Assembly (NCBI RefSeq): GCF_007556815.1
Contig: NZ_CP041743.1
Coordinates: forward strand, 1,612,001 to 1,676,000
Direction: 5' to 3'
Source: Paraburkholderia megapolitana
Lineage (GTDB): Bacteria > Pseudomonadota > Gammaproteobacteria > Burkholderiales > Burkholderiaceae
DNA: 64,000 nucleotides
Shown here: positions 1 through 8,336 of the stretch, in pieces
Numbering within the stretch: position 1 is the stretch's first letter
Layout of the letters: each line of letters starts with the position of its first letter
Position numbers and translations under genes: made by a program
The notes under the pieces: generated by a model
What the model was told of the DNA's origin: nothing
What the model saw: only the letters and a program-made list of their open reading frames with translations
The model's database searches: none

Positions 1-2
1 GA

Positions 3-272
3 GAAATCCTTGCGCTCGATTGGCTTGAACCCATGGGCATCTCGCAGTACGCGCTCGCAAAGGCGATCGAAGTACCTGCGCGGCGTATCAACGAAATCGT
101 GAAGGGCGAACGCTCTATCACGGCAGATACGGCCGTGCGGCTCGGCGCCTTCTTTGGCACCGATCCACAAAGCTGGATGAATCTGCAAACGCACTACGAC
201 ACCGAGATTGCGAAAGAAAAAATCGGTGCTGAGAAGCTCGAAGAGATCAAGCGACACGCTGAGCCCGCATGA
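3..272 (+). CDS. HigA-type antitoxin, 5' end outside the window
   Basis: Helix-turn-helix antitoxin of the HigA/VapI (XRE) family. Such proteins bind the promoter of a toxin-antitoxin operon and neutralise a HigB-type RNase. The reading frame is open from the first bases of the window. The residues before the internal Met at 33 (EILALDWLEP) match the usual HigA start region, so the real start lies upstream and the Met at 33 is internal. The HTH is visible in GISQYALAKAIEVPARRINE, followed by the typical RSITADTAVRL and WMNLQTHYD segments. The toxin gene normally sits just upstream and cannot be seen here. Family assignment is firm; whether a complete toxin-antitoxin pair exists cannot be told from this window. 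Confidence 0.85.
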   Translation, partial: EILALDWLEPMGISQYALAKAIEVPARRINEIVKGERSITADTAVRLGAFFGTDPQSWMNLQTHYDTEIAKEKIGAEKLEEIKRHAEPA

Positions 273-351
273 TTCAGGAAGGACGGCAGATCCGGAACGG
301 GGTTGAGAGATACAGCACACTTGAATCTGTTGATTCTTGAGGGAGCGCGAT

Positions 352-735
352 TTGAAATTCGTCTGTATCGCTGCCGCACTGTGCGTTCTGGGTGTATGGC
401 TGTATGCCTTGGCGACGCTCGTATATCTTCCGGTCAGGATCTGGATCATGAGGCATCGGTCTCGGGACATCTGGTCCATCCTGTCGCGCCGGCGACTCCT
501 GCTAACGACGATGTTGTATGTTGTTTCAGCGCCGCTCCTGATTGCAGCTGCTGGCGCCTATGCCATGCTCGACGGCGCAGCTAAAACCAGTGGTCCAGGT
601 GCTGGTGGGGGTAGCAGCGACAGTGGCGTAGATCTCCTGTTATTGCTCGGCTGGATTTTTCTGGGTGTATATCTGGCGGCCGCGGTGGCTGCGTTGATCG
701 CGCTGATCGTTCGCCGGCGGTTGGTTCGCGCATAA
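352..735 (+). CDS. small integral membrane protein of unknown function
   Basis: Predicted 127-residue membrane protein with no recognised family. Three hydrophobic segments are visible: residues about 2-24 (CIAAALCVLGVWLYALATLV), about 43-62 (the stretch after LLLTT) and a C-terminal one in LLLLLGWIFLGVYLAAAVAA. A short Gly/Ser-rich loop separates the last two, and the protein ends in a basic RRRLVRA tail. I chose the TTG at 352 because GAGGGAG lies just upstream at ribosome-binding distance. The TTG at 337 is an alternative five codons earlier. It follows the antitoxin gene in the same direction, but the 79-base gap gives no reason to link them. Confidence 0.5.
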   Translation: MKFVCIAAALCVLGVWLYALATLVYLPVRIWIMRHRSRDIWSILSRRRLLLTTMLYVVSAPLLIAAAGAYAMLDGAAKTSGPGAGGGSSDSGVDLLLLLGWIFLGVYLAAAVAALIALIVRRRLVRA

Positions 736-946
736 AGTAGACAGAGAGCAGAAGTTTCCTCAGCAGTTCAACTACGCTGCCGTGTCGCCAGCGCGATTCA
801 TAACGCCCGACTTATACTAGCCCGACGACCGAGTGCCTAATTCCCAGTAAGCAGGCAACCGCAACCCACAGTCTGACGGTTCGAATCCACTCGGTTCCCT
901 GCATTTCAACGCGACGAAAGCACACATCCAGAAACGGGACGGAGCG

Positions 947-2311
947 ATGACCGCCAAGTACGACTTCGATCTATTCACCCTGGGCGCAGGCTCCGGCGGC
1001 GTCGCCGGCTCGCGCCGCGCGGCGTCCTATGGTGCGCGAGTGGGTATCTGCGAGGACAGCCGTATCGGCGGTACTTGCGTCATCCGCGGTTGTGTGCCGA
1101 AGAAGCTGCTGGTCTATGGCTCCCATATCGCCGACGAGATCGACGATGCAAAAGGCTATGGCTGGACCATCCCTGAAGCCCACTTCGACTGGGCTCGCCT
1201 GATCGAAGCCAAGAACAAGGAAGTCGACCGGCTCAACGGCATCTACATCAAGATGCTGGAGGATGCCGGCGTCGAAATAGTCCACGGGCGCGGCAAACTG
1301 ATCGACGCTCACACCGTTCAGGTCGGCGAACGCATCGTCACTGCAGAGCGCATTCTGATTGCAACGGGTAGTCGGCCGCACCTGCCGCCGACACCTGGCA
1401 TCGAGCGCGCCATCACCTCGAACGAGGCACTCGAACTACCTGAATTGCCCAGGCGGATCGCTGTGGTGGGCAGCGGCTATATTGCCGTCGAGTTCGCGGG
1501 CATCTTCAACGCGCTGGGCGCGGAAGTAACGATGATCATCCGTGGCGATCTCCCGCTGAAGGGTTTCGACGAGGATGTTCGCACTCACGTGGTTGAAGAG
1601 ATGACACGACGCGGCATCCGTTTCGTGTCGCAGTCGCGGGTGGAGCGAATCGAGAAGACGGCACACGGTCTTGAGGCGCATCTCCATCAGAGTGACGTAG
1701 TGATTCCCTGCGATCAGATCCTCTACGCCATTGGCCGCATTCCCAACACCGGCGACCTGGGTCTGAAAGGACTCGGTATCGAAACCGGGTTACTCGGTGC
1801 CGTCATCGTGGACGAATGGTCGCGCAGCAACGTTGCGAACATCTACGCCGTGGGCGACGTCACCGATCGTATCAGCCTGACACCGGTGGCGATCGCCGAA
1901 GCGCGCGCGTTGGCCGAAACCCTGTTCAACAACAATCCGACGACGTTCGATCGGGAAGGCATACCCACGGCCGTATTTTGCCAGCCACCTGTCGCTACGG
2001 TTGGCCTGACGGAAGCAGCCGCTCGCGCGCTGGGTCGCCCCGTCGACATCTACCGAACCCGCTTCCGTCCAATGAAGCACACGCTGAGCGGGCGTCAGGA
2101 AAAGGTGCTCATGAAGCTGGTGGTCGATCGGGAGAGCGACCGGGTGCTCGGCTGTCATATGGTCGGCGCCGATTCAGCCGAGATCATGCAAGGCATCGCT
2201 ATCGCGCTGAAATGCGGCGCGACCAAGAAGCAGTTCGATCAAACCGTCGGCATTCATCCGAGCTCGGCGGAAGAATTCGTGACCATGCGGGACAAGGTGG
2301 CCGACCTGTAG
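947..2311 (+). CDS. gor: glutathione-disulfide reductase
   Basis: NADPH- and FAD-dependent reduction of oxidised glutathione in the cytoplasm; 454 residues, the usual length. The N-terminal FAD-binding glycine motif is GAGSGG (residues 13-18). The redox-active disulfide is the CVIRGC motif with Cys44 and Cys49. The NADPH-binding fold follows at GSGYIAVEFAG. The second FAD motif is YAVGDV. The C-terminal dimer-interface active-site motif HPSSAEE carries the catalytic His of the family. The CVIRGC variant and lack of an N-terminal extension suit the bacterial/plant Gor group better than lipoamide dehydrogenase, which has a different motif. The preceding intergenic region shows no strong promoter. 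The gene converges on the LysR gene downstream with only 11 bases between their stops. Confidence 0.92.
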   Translation: MTAKYDFDLFTLGAGSGGVAGSRRAASYGARVGICEDSRIGGTCVIRGCVPKKLLVYGSHIADEIDDAKGYGWTIPEAHFDWARLIEAKNKEVDRLNGIYIKMLEDAGVEIVHGRGKLIDAHTVQVGERIVTAERILIATGSRPHLPPTPGIERAITSNEALELPELPRRIAVVGSGYIAVEFAGIFNALGAEVTMIIRGDLPLKGFDEDVRTHVVEEMTRRGIRFVSQSRVERIEKTAHGLEAHLHQSDVVIPCDQILYAIGRIPNTGDLGLKGLGIETGLLGAVIVDEWSRSNVANIYAVGDVTDRISLTPVAIAEARALAETLFNNNPTTFDREGIPTAVFCQPPVATVGLTEAAARALGRPVDIYRTRFRPMKHTLSGRQEKVLMKLVVDRESDRVLGCHMVGADSAEIMQGIAIALKCGATKKQFDQTVGIHPSSAEEFVTMRDKVADL

Positions 2312-2322
2312 ACGCTCCCTGG

Positions 2323-3255
2323 CTAGTCGCCGTCGCTGCTTTCGGCAAGCTGCGGGTTGGCCGCGGCGTAGGCGGCAGCTTCGTCTAGCAGCCATTCGCG
2401 AAAGCTCTCCAGCGGCTTGCCGTGGCTCAGCTCGGTTGGATAGACGAGGTAATACGCCGCTTCGGCGATGGCCGGCGCATTGAACGCTATGACGAGCCCG
2501 AGCTGCTCGAGCTGCGTATCCACGAAGAAGCGCGGCACCAGCGCAATACCGAGGCCAGCCGCCGCCGCACTGATCAGCATCGTGTGCAATTCGTAGCGCA
2601 CGCCCTGCATGGTGCGGTTGTCTTCGATGCCGAGATTCGCGAACCACGTCGCCCAGCCATCGGGCCGCGTGGTCGAGTGCAGCAGCGGATAGGCGAGCAG
2701 ATCGGCGGGTGTTTTCACGCGACGCTTCAGCAGGCTGGCCGCGCATATCGGCACGACTTCCTCGCGAAACAGAAAGTCGGACGACGTGCCGGGCCACGTC
2801 GGTTTGCCATAGTGAATCGCAGCTTCGAAATGCGTGTCGGTGAAGGCGAACGTATCGGTGCGCACACCCATGTTCACGCGCACGTCCGGATAACGCGCAT
2901 TGAAATCGGCGAAACGCGGGATCAGCCATTGCGAGGCGAACGTAGGCAGCACTGCCAGCTCCAGATAACCGCCGCCGCTACCGTGCGCAATGATCGACAG
3001 CGTGTCGCGGTCGAGACTTTCGAGCGCGCGGCGCACCTGCACGCCATACACCTTGCCCGCCTTCGTCAGCACGACACGCTGTTTCACCCGCACGAAAAGC
3101 CGCACACCGAGATTGCTCTCCAGCGTATTGATCTGCCGCGATACGGCGCTCTCGGTCAGAAACAGCTCGCGTGCCGCCAGCGTGAAGCTCTGATGTCGCG
3201 CCGCTGCTTCGAACGCTAGCAGCGCGCCCATGTTGGGGATCTTGAATTTGCGCAT
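2323..3255 (-). CDS. LysR-family regulator, GcvA-like
   Basis: LysR-type transcription factor of 310 residues. The N-terminal winged helix-turn-helix covers about residues 5-65, with the typical FTLAARELFLTESAVSRQIN recognition segment and LESNLGVRLFVR. The effector-binding domain occupies the rest. It begins ALLAFEAAARHQSFTLAA like the GcvA subgroup. It is divergent from the 2-oxoadipate enzyme gene that starts at 3413, and the 157-base gap must hold the shared control region. LysR proteins usually control the divergent neighbour, so a role in the lysine/2-aminoadipate block is the natural inference. No clear T-N11-A operator stood out to me. Confidence 0.88.
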   Translation of the reverse strand: MRKFKIPNMGALLAFEAAARHQSFTLAARELFLTESAVSRQINTLESNLGVRLFVRVKQRVVLTKAGKVYGVQVRRALESLDRDTLSIIAHGSGGGYLELAVLPTFASQWLIPRFADFNARYPDVRVNMGVRTDTFAFTDTHFEAAIHYGKPTWPGTSSDFLFREEVVPICAASLLKRRVKTPADLLAYPLLHSTTRPDGWATWFANLGIEDNRTMQGVRYELHTMLISAAAAGLGIALVPRFFVDTQLEQLGLVIAFNAPAIAEAAYYLVYPTELSHGKPLESFREWLLDEAAAYAAANPQLAESSDGD

Positions 3256-3412
3256 GTTGATTCCAAAAACGCATCAAGTCTGGATTTTATCTCGCTTTAC
3301 GGCGTTGCCGTGGCTTTGAATAATCGAGGCCGAACGATGCCGGATGAGTTGCCCTCATCACATCCGGTCACTACCGCAAGCGTTGTCCGCTACCTGGCTA
3401 CCTGGAATATCG

Positions 3413-4450
3413 ATGCAATCCCCAAGAAACGCGAATGTCGAGCGGCTGCTACAGCCGTTGATCGGCGCGCACCGGACCGCGGCGCTCCTTGCGACGCTTA
3501 ATCATCCCGCGGTACTGAACGAATGGGAGGACGGTGTCGTCACGCGCGCGGAACTCGCGCAGGCGCTGAACATGGCGCTATTCGAAGATCTACTGGAGCG
3601 CTCGCCGAACGGCCGGGCGTATACGCAGGACGTGCTCGCCGCGGGCGGCGGCGTGTACTTCGATCACGGTGCGCTGCGCACCGTGCGCTGGCCGCATAGC
3701 GGCGCGTTGCCGCCCGGCGAGGCGGCGTTCGCGCGCATCCTGCGGCCGCTCGGTTTTCGCATCAACGGTCGTTATCCACTCGACCGGCTCGGCATGACAG
3801 GCCGCGCATGGGCTCACGACGACGCACCCGACGAGATCGCGCAGTTCTTCGTCAGTGAGTTGCATCCGGAGCGTTTCTCGGCCGACTTCCAGCAGGCGGT
3901 GACGAACGTGATCGGAACATCGCGCGATCCGTTGACGCCCACAGCGGTGACGCATCTGTGGGAACTGGAGCGCGACGGCGTGTTGCCGATCGACGCGGCG
4001 CACGGCTTGCTGCCCGTAATAGTCGGTGCATTCGCGCGCCAGCACGACGTTCCGAACGAAGCGGATTACGCGGTGCTGCTGACCGAATCCGCGGAGATGG
4101 CGTGGATCGCAACCGAGGGCAACGCGTTCAATCACGCCACCGATCGCGTCGCCGACGTGTTCGCCCTGTCCGATGAAGAGAAGGCGAAGGGCCGCCCGAT
4201 GAAGCCGGAAGTGGAGCGTTCGCGTTCAGGCCGCGTGTTCCAGACCGCGTATCGCGCCGATATCGTGCGCCGCGAGTTTCGCTTGCAGGACGGTTCGATC
4301 GTAACGCGCGACGTGCCCGGTTCGTTCTATGAATTCATCACGCGCAAGCGCACGTTCGATCAGGACACGCGACGCTGGGAAACCGATCTGCGTTTCGACG
4401 CGGGTAACGCGCAAGGGATCTTCAAGATGACTGCGAGCCAGGCGGCGTGA
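3413..4450 (+). CDS. hglS: 2-oxoadipate dioxygenase/decarboxylase family protein (DUF1338, HglS/YdcJ-like)
   Basis: Member of the DUF1338 family. The Pseudomonas putida member HglS is an Fe(II) enzyme that turns 2-oxoadipate into 2-hydroxyglutarate in D-lysine catabolism. Hallmarks are the YFDHGALRTVRW motif and the ATEGNAFNHATDRV motif. In the first, His85 and Arg89 keep the His-x3-Arg spacing of the metal- and substrate-binding pair known in HglS. A third candidate ligand is the Glu in SFYEFITRK. At 345 residues it is shorter than HglS as I recall it. The start at 3413 (MQSPRNANVE) is chosen because the upstream in-frame residues look non-coding; the ribosome site is weak. Neighbours (aldehyde dehydrogenase, FAD oxidase, aminotransferase) support a 2-aminoadipate role. 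Symbol given by family and context. Confidence 0.8.
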   Translation: MQSPRNANVERLLQPLIGAHRTAALLATLNHPAVLNEWEDGVVTRAELAQALNMALFEDLLERSPNGRAYTQDVLAAGGGVYFDHGALRTVRWPHSGALPPGEAAFARILRPLGFRINGRYPLDRLGMTGRAWAHDDAPDEIAQFFVSELHPERFSADFQQAVTNVIGTSRDPLTPTAVTHLWELERDGVLPIDAAHGLLPVIVGAFARQHDVPNEADYAVLLTESAEMAWIATEGNAFNHATDRVADVFALSDEEKAKGRPMKPEVERSRSGRVFQTAYRADIVRREFRLQDGSIVTRDVPGSFYEFITRKRTFDQDTRRWETDLRFDAGNAQGIFKMTASQAA

Positions 4451-4475
4451 GCGTAACGCTGCCGACGCTGCTGCG

Positions 4476-5114
4476 CTATTTCTTCGCGGACTCGGCGACC
4501 TGAGCAGCCGCAACCTGCGGAATATCCGCACTGGTCGCCATCCACAGCACTTCGGCATCTTCGTCACTGGTGGACACGGCCGCGTGCCCGGTGCGGCTGT
4601 CGAAATACAGGCTATCGCCGGCGTTCAGATGGGTCGGCGCGTACAGCTCCGAATACAGGCACACGCTGCCGCTGATCACGTACAGGAATTCTTCGCCTTC
4701 GTGACGGCCCCAGTCGTCGAACGCGTCGAGCGTGTGAGCCGAAATGCGGATGCGAAACGGCAGCATCGCCTTGTGCGCGAGATCGGTGGCGAGCAGTTCC
4801 ATCTGATAGCCGCGATACGCGTGGCGCTGGCCGGCGTCTTTACGGGTCAGCGCGCGGCGCCCGCCGGCGCTTGCTTTCGGCGACGAACCGAACAGCTCGC
4901 CGATTTCGATCTTCAAACCGAGGACGATTTTTTGCAGGACGTCGAAGGTCGGCGACATCAGGCCGTTTTCCACCTTCGATAGCGTCGAGCGCGACACGCC
5001 GCACAACTGGCTCGCGTTCTCGAGCGTGAGGTCGTGGGCGAGCCGCGCGGCGCGGACGCGGCGGCCCAGATCGGCGGTGGACGGCTCGTTGGGTTTGATG
5101 GTGGGGGTATTCAT
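4476..5114 (-). CDS. XRE-family regulator with C-terminal cupin sensor domain
   Basis: Transcription factor of 212 residues with two domains. The N-terminal helix-turn-helix is about residues 18-72 (LENASQLCGVSRSTLSKVEN). The C-terminal cupin barrel is about residues 110-195, with the cupin signature around HEGEEFLYVISG and HLNAGDSLYFDSRTGH. This architecture is typical of repressors of amino-acid and polyamine catabolism that sense a small molecule in the cupin. I chose the ATG at 5114 (MNTPTIKP) over the upstream Met because it gives the usual short lead into the HTH. It is divergent from the amaB-type gene; the intervening region has a promoter and an imperfect palindrome that could be its operator. 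Confidence 0.88.
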   Translation of the reverse strand: MNTPTIKPNEPSTADLGRRVRAARLAHDLTLENASQLCGVSRSTLSKVENGLMSPTFDVLQKIVLGLKIEIGELFGSSPKASAGGRRALTRKDAGQRHAYRGYQMELLATDLAHKAMLPFRIRISAHTLDAFDDWGRHEGEEFLYVISGSVCLYSELYAPTHLNAGDSLYFDSRTGHAAVSTSDEDAEVLWMATSADIPQVAAAQVAESAKK

Positions 5115-5180
5115 GGTGTGGCCCTGGGGCCGTGCCCTCCCGGCACGCAATGTGGCCGATCATAGCACTGTTGAGACCCA

Positions 5181-5199
5181 TGTTTTCCAATGAGAAACA
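5181..5199. promoter_or_regulatory. imperfect palindrome, candidate operator for the XRE-cupin regulator
   Basis: TGTTTTCCAATGAGAAACA has TGTTT and AAACA outer arms with partial inner symmetry. It lies between the divergent regulator and aldehyde dehydrogenase genes, about 70 bases from the regulator start. Its position suits auto-repression or control of the divergent promoter, but it is short and imperfect. Confidence 0.35.
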
Positions 5200-5259
5200 G
5201 GGTGACATCAGTGTGCCAAACCGCTTCATTGCAGTAAAAGCCTCATTTATAACGGCCGC

Positions 5260-5288
5260 TTGTAGCTGTCCGACGCCGCGTGTATAGT
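5260..5288 (+). promoter_or_regulatory. sigma70-type promoter for the aldehyde dehydrogenase gene
   Basis: TTGTAG at 5260-5265 and TATAGT at 5283-5288 are separated by 17 bases, and TG stands immediately before the -10 box. The -10 ends 46 bases before the ATG at 5335, which has a good AAGGAA ribosome site at 5322-5327. Confidence 0.55.
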
Positions 5289-5334
5289 CTGCGAACTGGC
5301 CTTGTTTCGTATCGGAAATTAAAGGAATACCCTC

Positions 5335-6834
5335 ATGAACGCTTCGACTATCCTTGCCGATCTCGGCATCACCCATGCGGCGGAAGCAGGCGATATCGCC
5401 GTTCATTCGCCGATCACGGGCGACCTCGTTGGCCGCGTGGCCAGCAATACAGCTGCTGACGTCGATGCAGCGCTTGCCGCCGCGAAAGAGGCGTTCAACG
5501 TCTGGCGCAACGTCCCCGCGCCGCGCCGCGGCGAACTGGTGCGACTGCTCGGCGAACGTCTGCGCGAGAAGAAGCAGGCGCTTGGCAGCATCATCACGCT
5601 CGAAACCGGCAAGATCCTTCAGGAAGGACTCGGCGAGGTGCAGGAAATGATCGATATCTGCGATTTCGCGGTCGGTCTGTCGCGCCAGCTGTACGGCCTG
5701 ACCATCGCCTCGGAACGCCCCGGCCACCGGATGGCCGAATCGTGGCATCCGCTCGGCACCTGCGTCGTCATCTCGGCATTCAATTTCCCCGCGGCCGTCT
5801 GGTCGTGGAACGCGGCGCTCGCACTGGTCTGCGGCAACGCGGTGATCTGGAAGCCGTCCGAAAAGACGCCGCTCACCGCGCTCGCGGTCAATCAGATTCT
5901 CAAGGAAGCGCTGCAAGCCTTCGGCGATGCGCCGGCCGGGCTGACTGCGTTGATTAACGGTGGTCGCGATGTGGGCGCGAAGCTGGTTGCCGATCCGCGC
6001 GCGTCGATCGTCAGCGCGACCGGTAGTACTGAAATGGGCCGCACGGTCGGTGTCGAAGTGGCGAAGCGCTTTGGCCGCTCGCTGCTCGAACTCGGCGGCA
6101 ACAATGCGGGCATCGTTGCGCCTACTGCCGATCGCGAACTCGCGCTGCGCGGCATTCTGTTCTCGGCGGTCGGCACGGCTGGCCAGCGCTGCACGACGCT
6201 GCGTCGCCTGTTCGTACACGACAGCGTGTACGACGCAACCGTCGAACGTCTGAAGCAGCTGTACAGCAAGGTGCCGATCGGCAATCCGCTGGAAAAAGGC
6301 ACGCTGATGGGACCGCTGATCGACAAGCAGTCGTTTGCGCGCATGCAGGAAGCGTTGCAGCAGGCGCAGGCCGAAGGCGGCAAAGTGACCGGCGGCGATC
6401 GCATCGAAGTGAAGGGCTACGAAGGCGGTTATTACGTGCGTCCGGCGCTCGTCGAAATGCCGTCGCAAACCGCCGTGGTCCTGAAAGAAACCTTCGCACC
6501 GATTCTCTACGTGCTGCGCTACAGCGATTTCGCCGAAGCGGTCGAAGCGAATAACGCTGCGCATCATGGGCTGTCGTCGTGCGTGTTCACAACCGACCTG
6601 CGCGAAGCCGAACGCTTCCTGTCGGCAGCGGGCAGCGATTGCGGCATCGCCAACGTCAACATCGGGCCGAGCGGCGCGGAGATCGGCGGTGCGTTCGGCG
6701 GCGAGAAGGAAACCGGCGGCGGTCGCGAATCCGGCTCCGACTCGTGGAAGGCGTATATGCGCCGGGCGACGAATACGGTCAACTATTCGTCGGCGCTGCC
6801 GCTCGCGCAGGGTATCGATTTCAATATCGGTTGA
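5335..6834 (+). CDS. amaB: aldehyde dehydrogenase, AmaB-type (L-piperidine-6-carboxylate/2-aminoadipate semialdehyde)
   Basis: NAD(P)-dependent aldehyde dehydrogenase of 499 residues, of the ALDH7/AmaB group. The general-base Glu252 lies in LLELGGNNA and the nucleophile Cys286 in GTAGQRCTTLRRLF. Both motifs are those of 2-aminoadipate-semialdehyde dehydrogenases (antiquitin-like) rather than generic ALDHs. The expected reaction oxidises piperideine-6-carboxylate (the cyclic form of 2-aminoadipate semialdehyde) to 2-aminoadipate. The gene directly downstream is an FAD oxidase like AmaA, which would supply the substrate from pipecolate. A clear promoter and ribosome site precede it. Other aldehydes remain possible substrates. 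Confidence 0.85.
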   Translation: MNASTILADLGITHAAEAGDIAVHSPITGDLVGRVASNTAADVDAALAAAKEAFNVWRNVPAPRRGELVRLLGERLREKKQALGSIITLETGKILQEGLGEVQEMIDICDFAVGLSRQLYGLTIASERPGHRMAESWHPLGTCVVISAFNFPAAVWSWNAALALVCGNAVIWKPSEKTPLTALAVNQILKEALQAFGDAPAGLTALINGGRDVGAKLVADPRASIVSATGSTEMGRTVGVEVAKRFGRSLLELGGNNAGIVAPTADRELALRGILFSAVGTAGQRCTTLRRLFVHDSVYDATVERLKQLYSKVPIGNPLEKGTLMGPLIDKQSFARMQEALQQAQAEGGKVTGGDRIEVKGYEGGYYVRPALVEMPSQTAVVLKETFAPILYVLRYSDFAEAVEANNAAHHGLSSCVFTTDLREAERFLSAAGSDCGIANVNIGPSGAEIGGAFGGEKETGGGRESGSDSWKAYMRRATNTVNYSSALPLAQGIDFNIG

Positions 6835-6966
6835 ACGTGGCGGGCCGCGTTTCTGTGTGCTGCTGTGGCGTGGAGTGGAGCGAAGCGCGGCAGTGCCGCA
6901 GCGGTGCGCAACATGCGTGCCGTGATGAGTGCGCGTGTCCAGCGTGAGTCATTCGTGGAGTGAGAC

Positions 6967-8139
6967 GTGAGTTCGAGAGTTGTCATCGTCGGCGGTGGGG
7001 TGATCGGCAGTTCGATCGCGTATTTCCTGCGCCTGTCGGACCCGACGGTCAGCGTAACCGTGATCGAACGCGATCCGACTTATGCGCGTTCGTCGTCGGC
7101 GCTGTCGGCCGCGTCGATCCGCCAGCAATTCTCGACGCCGCTGTCGGTCCAGATGTCGCTGTTCGGTATCGAGTTTCTGCGCTCGATCGGTGAGCGGCTA
7201 GCTGTAGACGGTACACAGCCGTCGATCGATCTGCACGAAGGCGGCTACCTGTTTCTTGCCACCTCCGCCGGTGCCGGTACGCTGCGCGAGAATCACGCGC
7301 TGCAACAGCGGCTTGGCGCCGACATTAGCCTGCTCGACACCGCAGCATTGCAGGCGCGCTTCCCGTGGCTCAATACCGATGATCTGGCCGCCGGCGCATT
7401 CGGTGAAAGCGGTGAGGGTTGGTTCGACGGCTATGGGCTGGTGCAGGCGCTGCGCAAGAAGGCACAGGCACTGGGCGCGCGTTATGTCGCCGACGATGTC
7501 GCCGCATTGCAGCGCGACGGCAGCCGCGTGACCGAGGTCGTCACCGCGAGCGGTGAACGCTACGTCTGCGATGTCGTCGTCAATGCAGCGGGCGCGTGGT
7601 CGCGCCGCGTGGCGCAGATGCTCGATATCGATTTGCCGGTATACGCACGTCGTCGCAGTATCTTCAACGTCAGTTCGCCGGCGCAGCTCGAACACTGTCC
7701 GTTGCTGATCGATCCGACCGGCGTGTACTTCCGTCCGGAAGGCAAGTCGTTTATCTGCGGTACGTCGCCTGCCGCGGATAACGATCCCGACGATCTGCCG
7801 CTCGACGAAGTCGATCACGCGCTGTTCGACGATGTGATCTGGCCGACGCTCGCGAACCGCGTGCCGCAGTTCGAAGCGCTGCGCGTGCAGAACTGCTGGT
7901 CCGGCTACTACGAGTACAACGTGTTCGACCAGAACGCGATCATCGGTCGGCATCCTGAGGTCGATAACTGCATTTTTGCGAATGGTTTTAGCGGCCACGG
8001 TTTGCAGCAGGGTCCGGCGACCGGACGCGGGGTGAGCGAACTGATCCTGCACGGTCGCTATACGACACTCGATCTGTCCGCGCTGAACTTTGCGCGCGTG
8101 CTGGAGAAGCGGCCGTTTGTCGAGAAGAACGTGGTGTGA
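6967..8139 (+). CDS. FAD-dependent amine oxidoreductase (DAO family), AmaA-like
   Basis: Flavoprotein of 390 residues of the D-amino-acid oxidase/sarcosine oxidase superfamily. The N-terminal dinucleotide-binding motif is IVGGGVIGSSIAYFLR, followed by RSSSALSAASIRQQFSTP, typical of this superfamily. The C-terminal FAD contact is FANGFSGHGLQQGPATGR. Start is GTG at 6967, with the glycine motif eight residues in. It follows the aldehyde dehydrogenase by 132 bases without a visible terminator, and a strong hairpin terminator follows it. By context it likely oxidises L-pipecolate to piperideine-6-carboxylate, feeding the neighbouring dehydrogenase as in the P. putida amaAB pair. A different secondary amine substrate cannot be excluded. 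Confidence 0.8.
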   Translation: MSSRVVIVGGGVIGSSIAYFLRLSDPTVSVTVIERDPTYARSSSALSAASIRQQFSTPLSVQMSLFGIEFLRSIGERLAVDGTQPSIDLHEGGYLFLATSAGAGTLRENHALQQRLGADISLLDTAALQARFPWLNTDDLAAGAFGESGEGWFDGYGLVQALRKKAQALGARYVADDVAALQRDGSRVTEVVTASGERYVCDVVVNAAGAWSRRVAQMLDIDLPVYARRRSIFNVSSPAQLEHCPLLIDPTGVYFRPEGKSFICGTSPAADNDPDDLPLDEVDHALFDDVIWPTLANRVPQFEALRVQNCWSGYYEYNVFDQNAIIGRHPEVDNCIFANGFSGHGLQQGPATGRGVSELILHGRYTTLDLSALNFARVLEKRPFVEKNVV

Positions 8140-8172
8140 GCGTCTACGCGACCGTGAAGAATGAGTTACCTG

Positions 8173-8198
8173 AAACCCGGCTGCGTGCCGGGTTTTTT
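8173..8198 (+). terminator. rho-independent terminator after the FAD oxidase gene
   Basis: A nine-base stem AAACCCGGC/GCCGGGTTT with a five-base loop (TGCGT) runs into a T-tract. It lies 34 bases after the stop of the FAD oxidase gene and separates it from the aminotransferase gene. Confidence 0.85.
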
Positions 8199-8336
8199 CA
8201 TCGACATCGGTCAGCACCGACCCGCGCACCGATGATTCCAAAAACTCAATACATAGTGAGTAGATATCGATAGCCGCGCCTCTACTCGCCACCCACAATC
8301 GACACCGCACCTCTTCATACTGGTCCAATCCACATC

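Noticed and set aside
828..895. A functional tRNA gene
   Set aside because: The outer arms pair and a GGTTCGAATCC block is present, but the T-stem (GACGG against CCACT) does not pair and no anticodon arm is visible. Reported only as a possible remnant.
4840..6567. Minus-strand open frame of 575 codons across the aldehyde dehydrogenase gene
   Set aside because: No domain is recognisable, and the plus strand encodes a complete aldehyde dehydrogenase with catalytic Glu and Cys.
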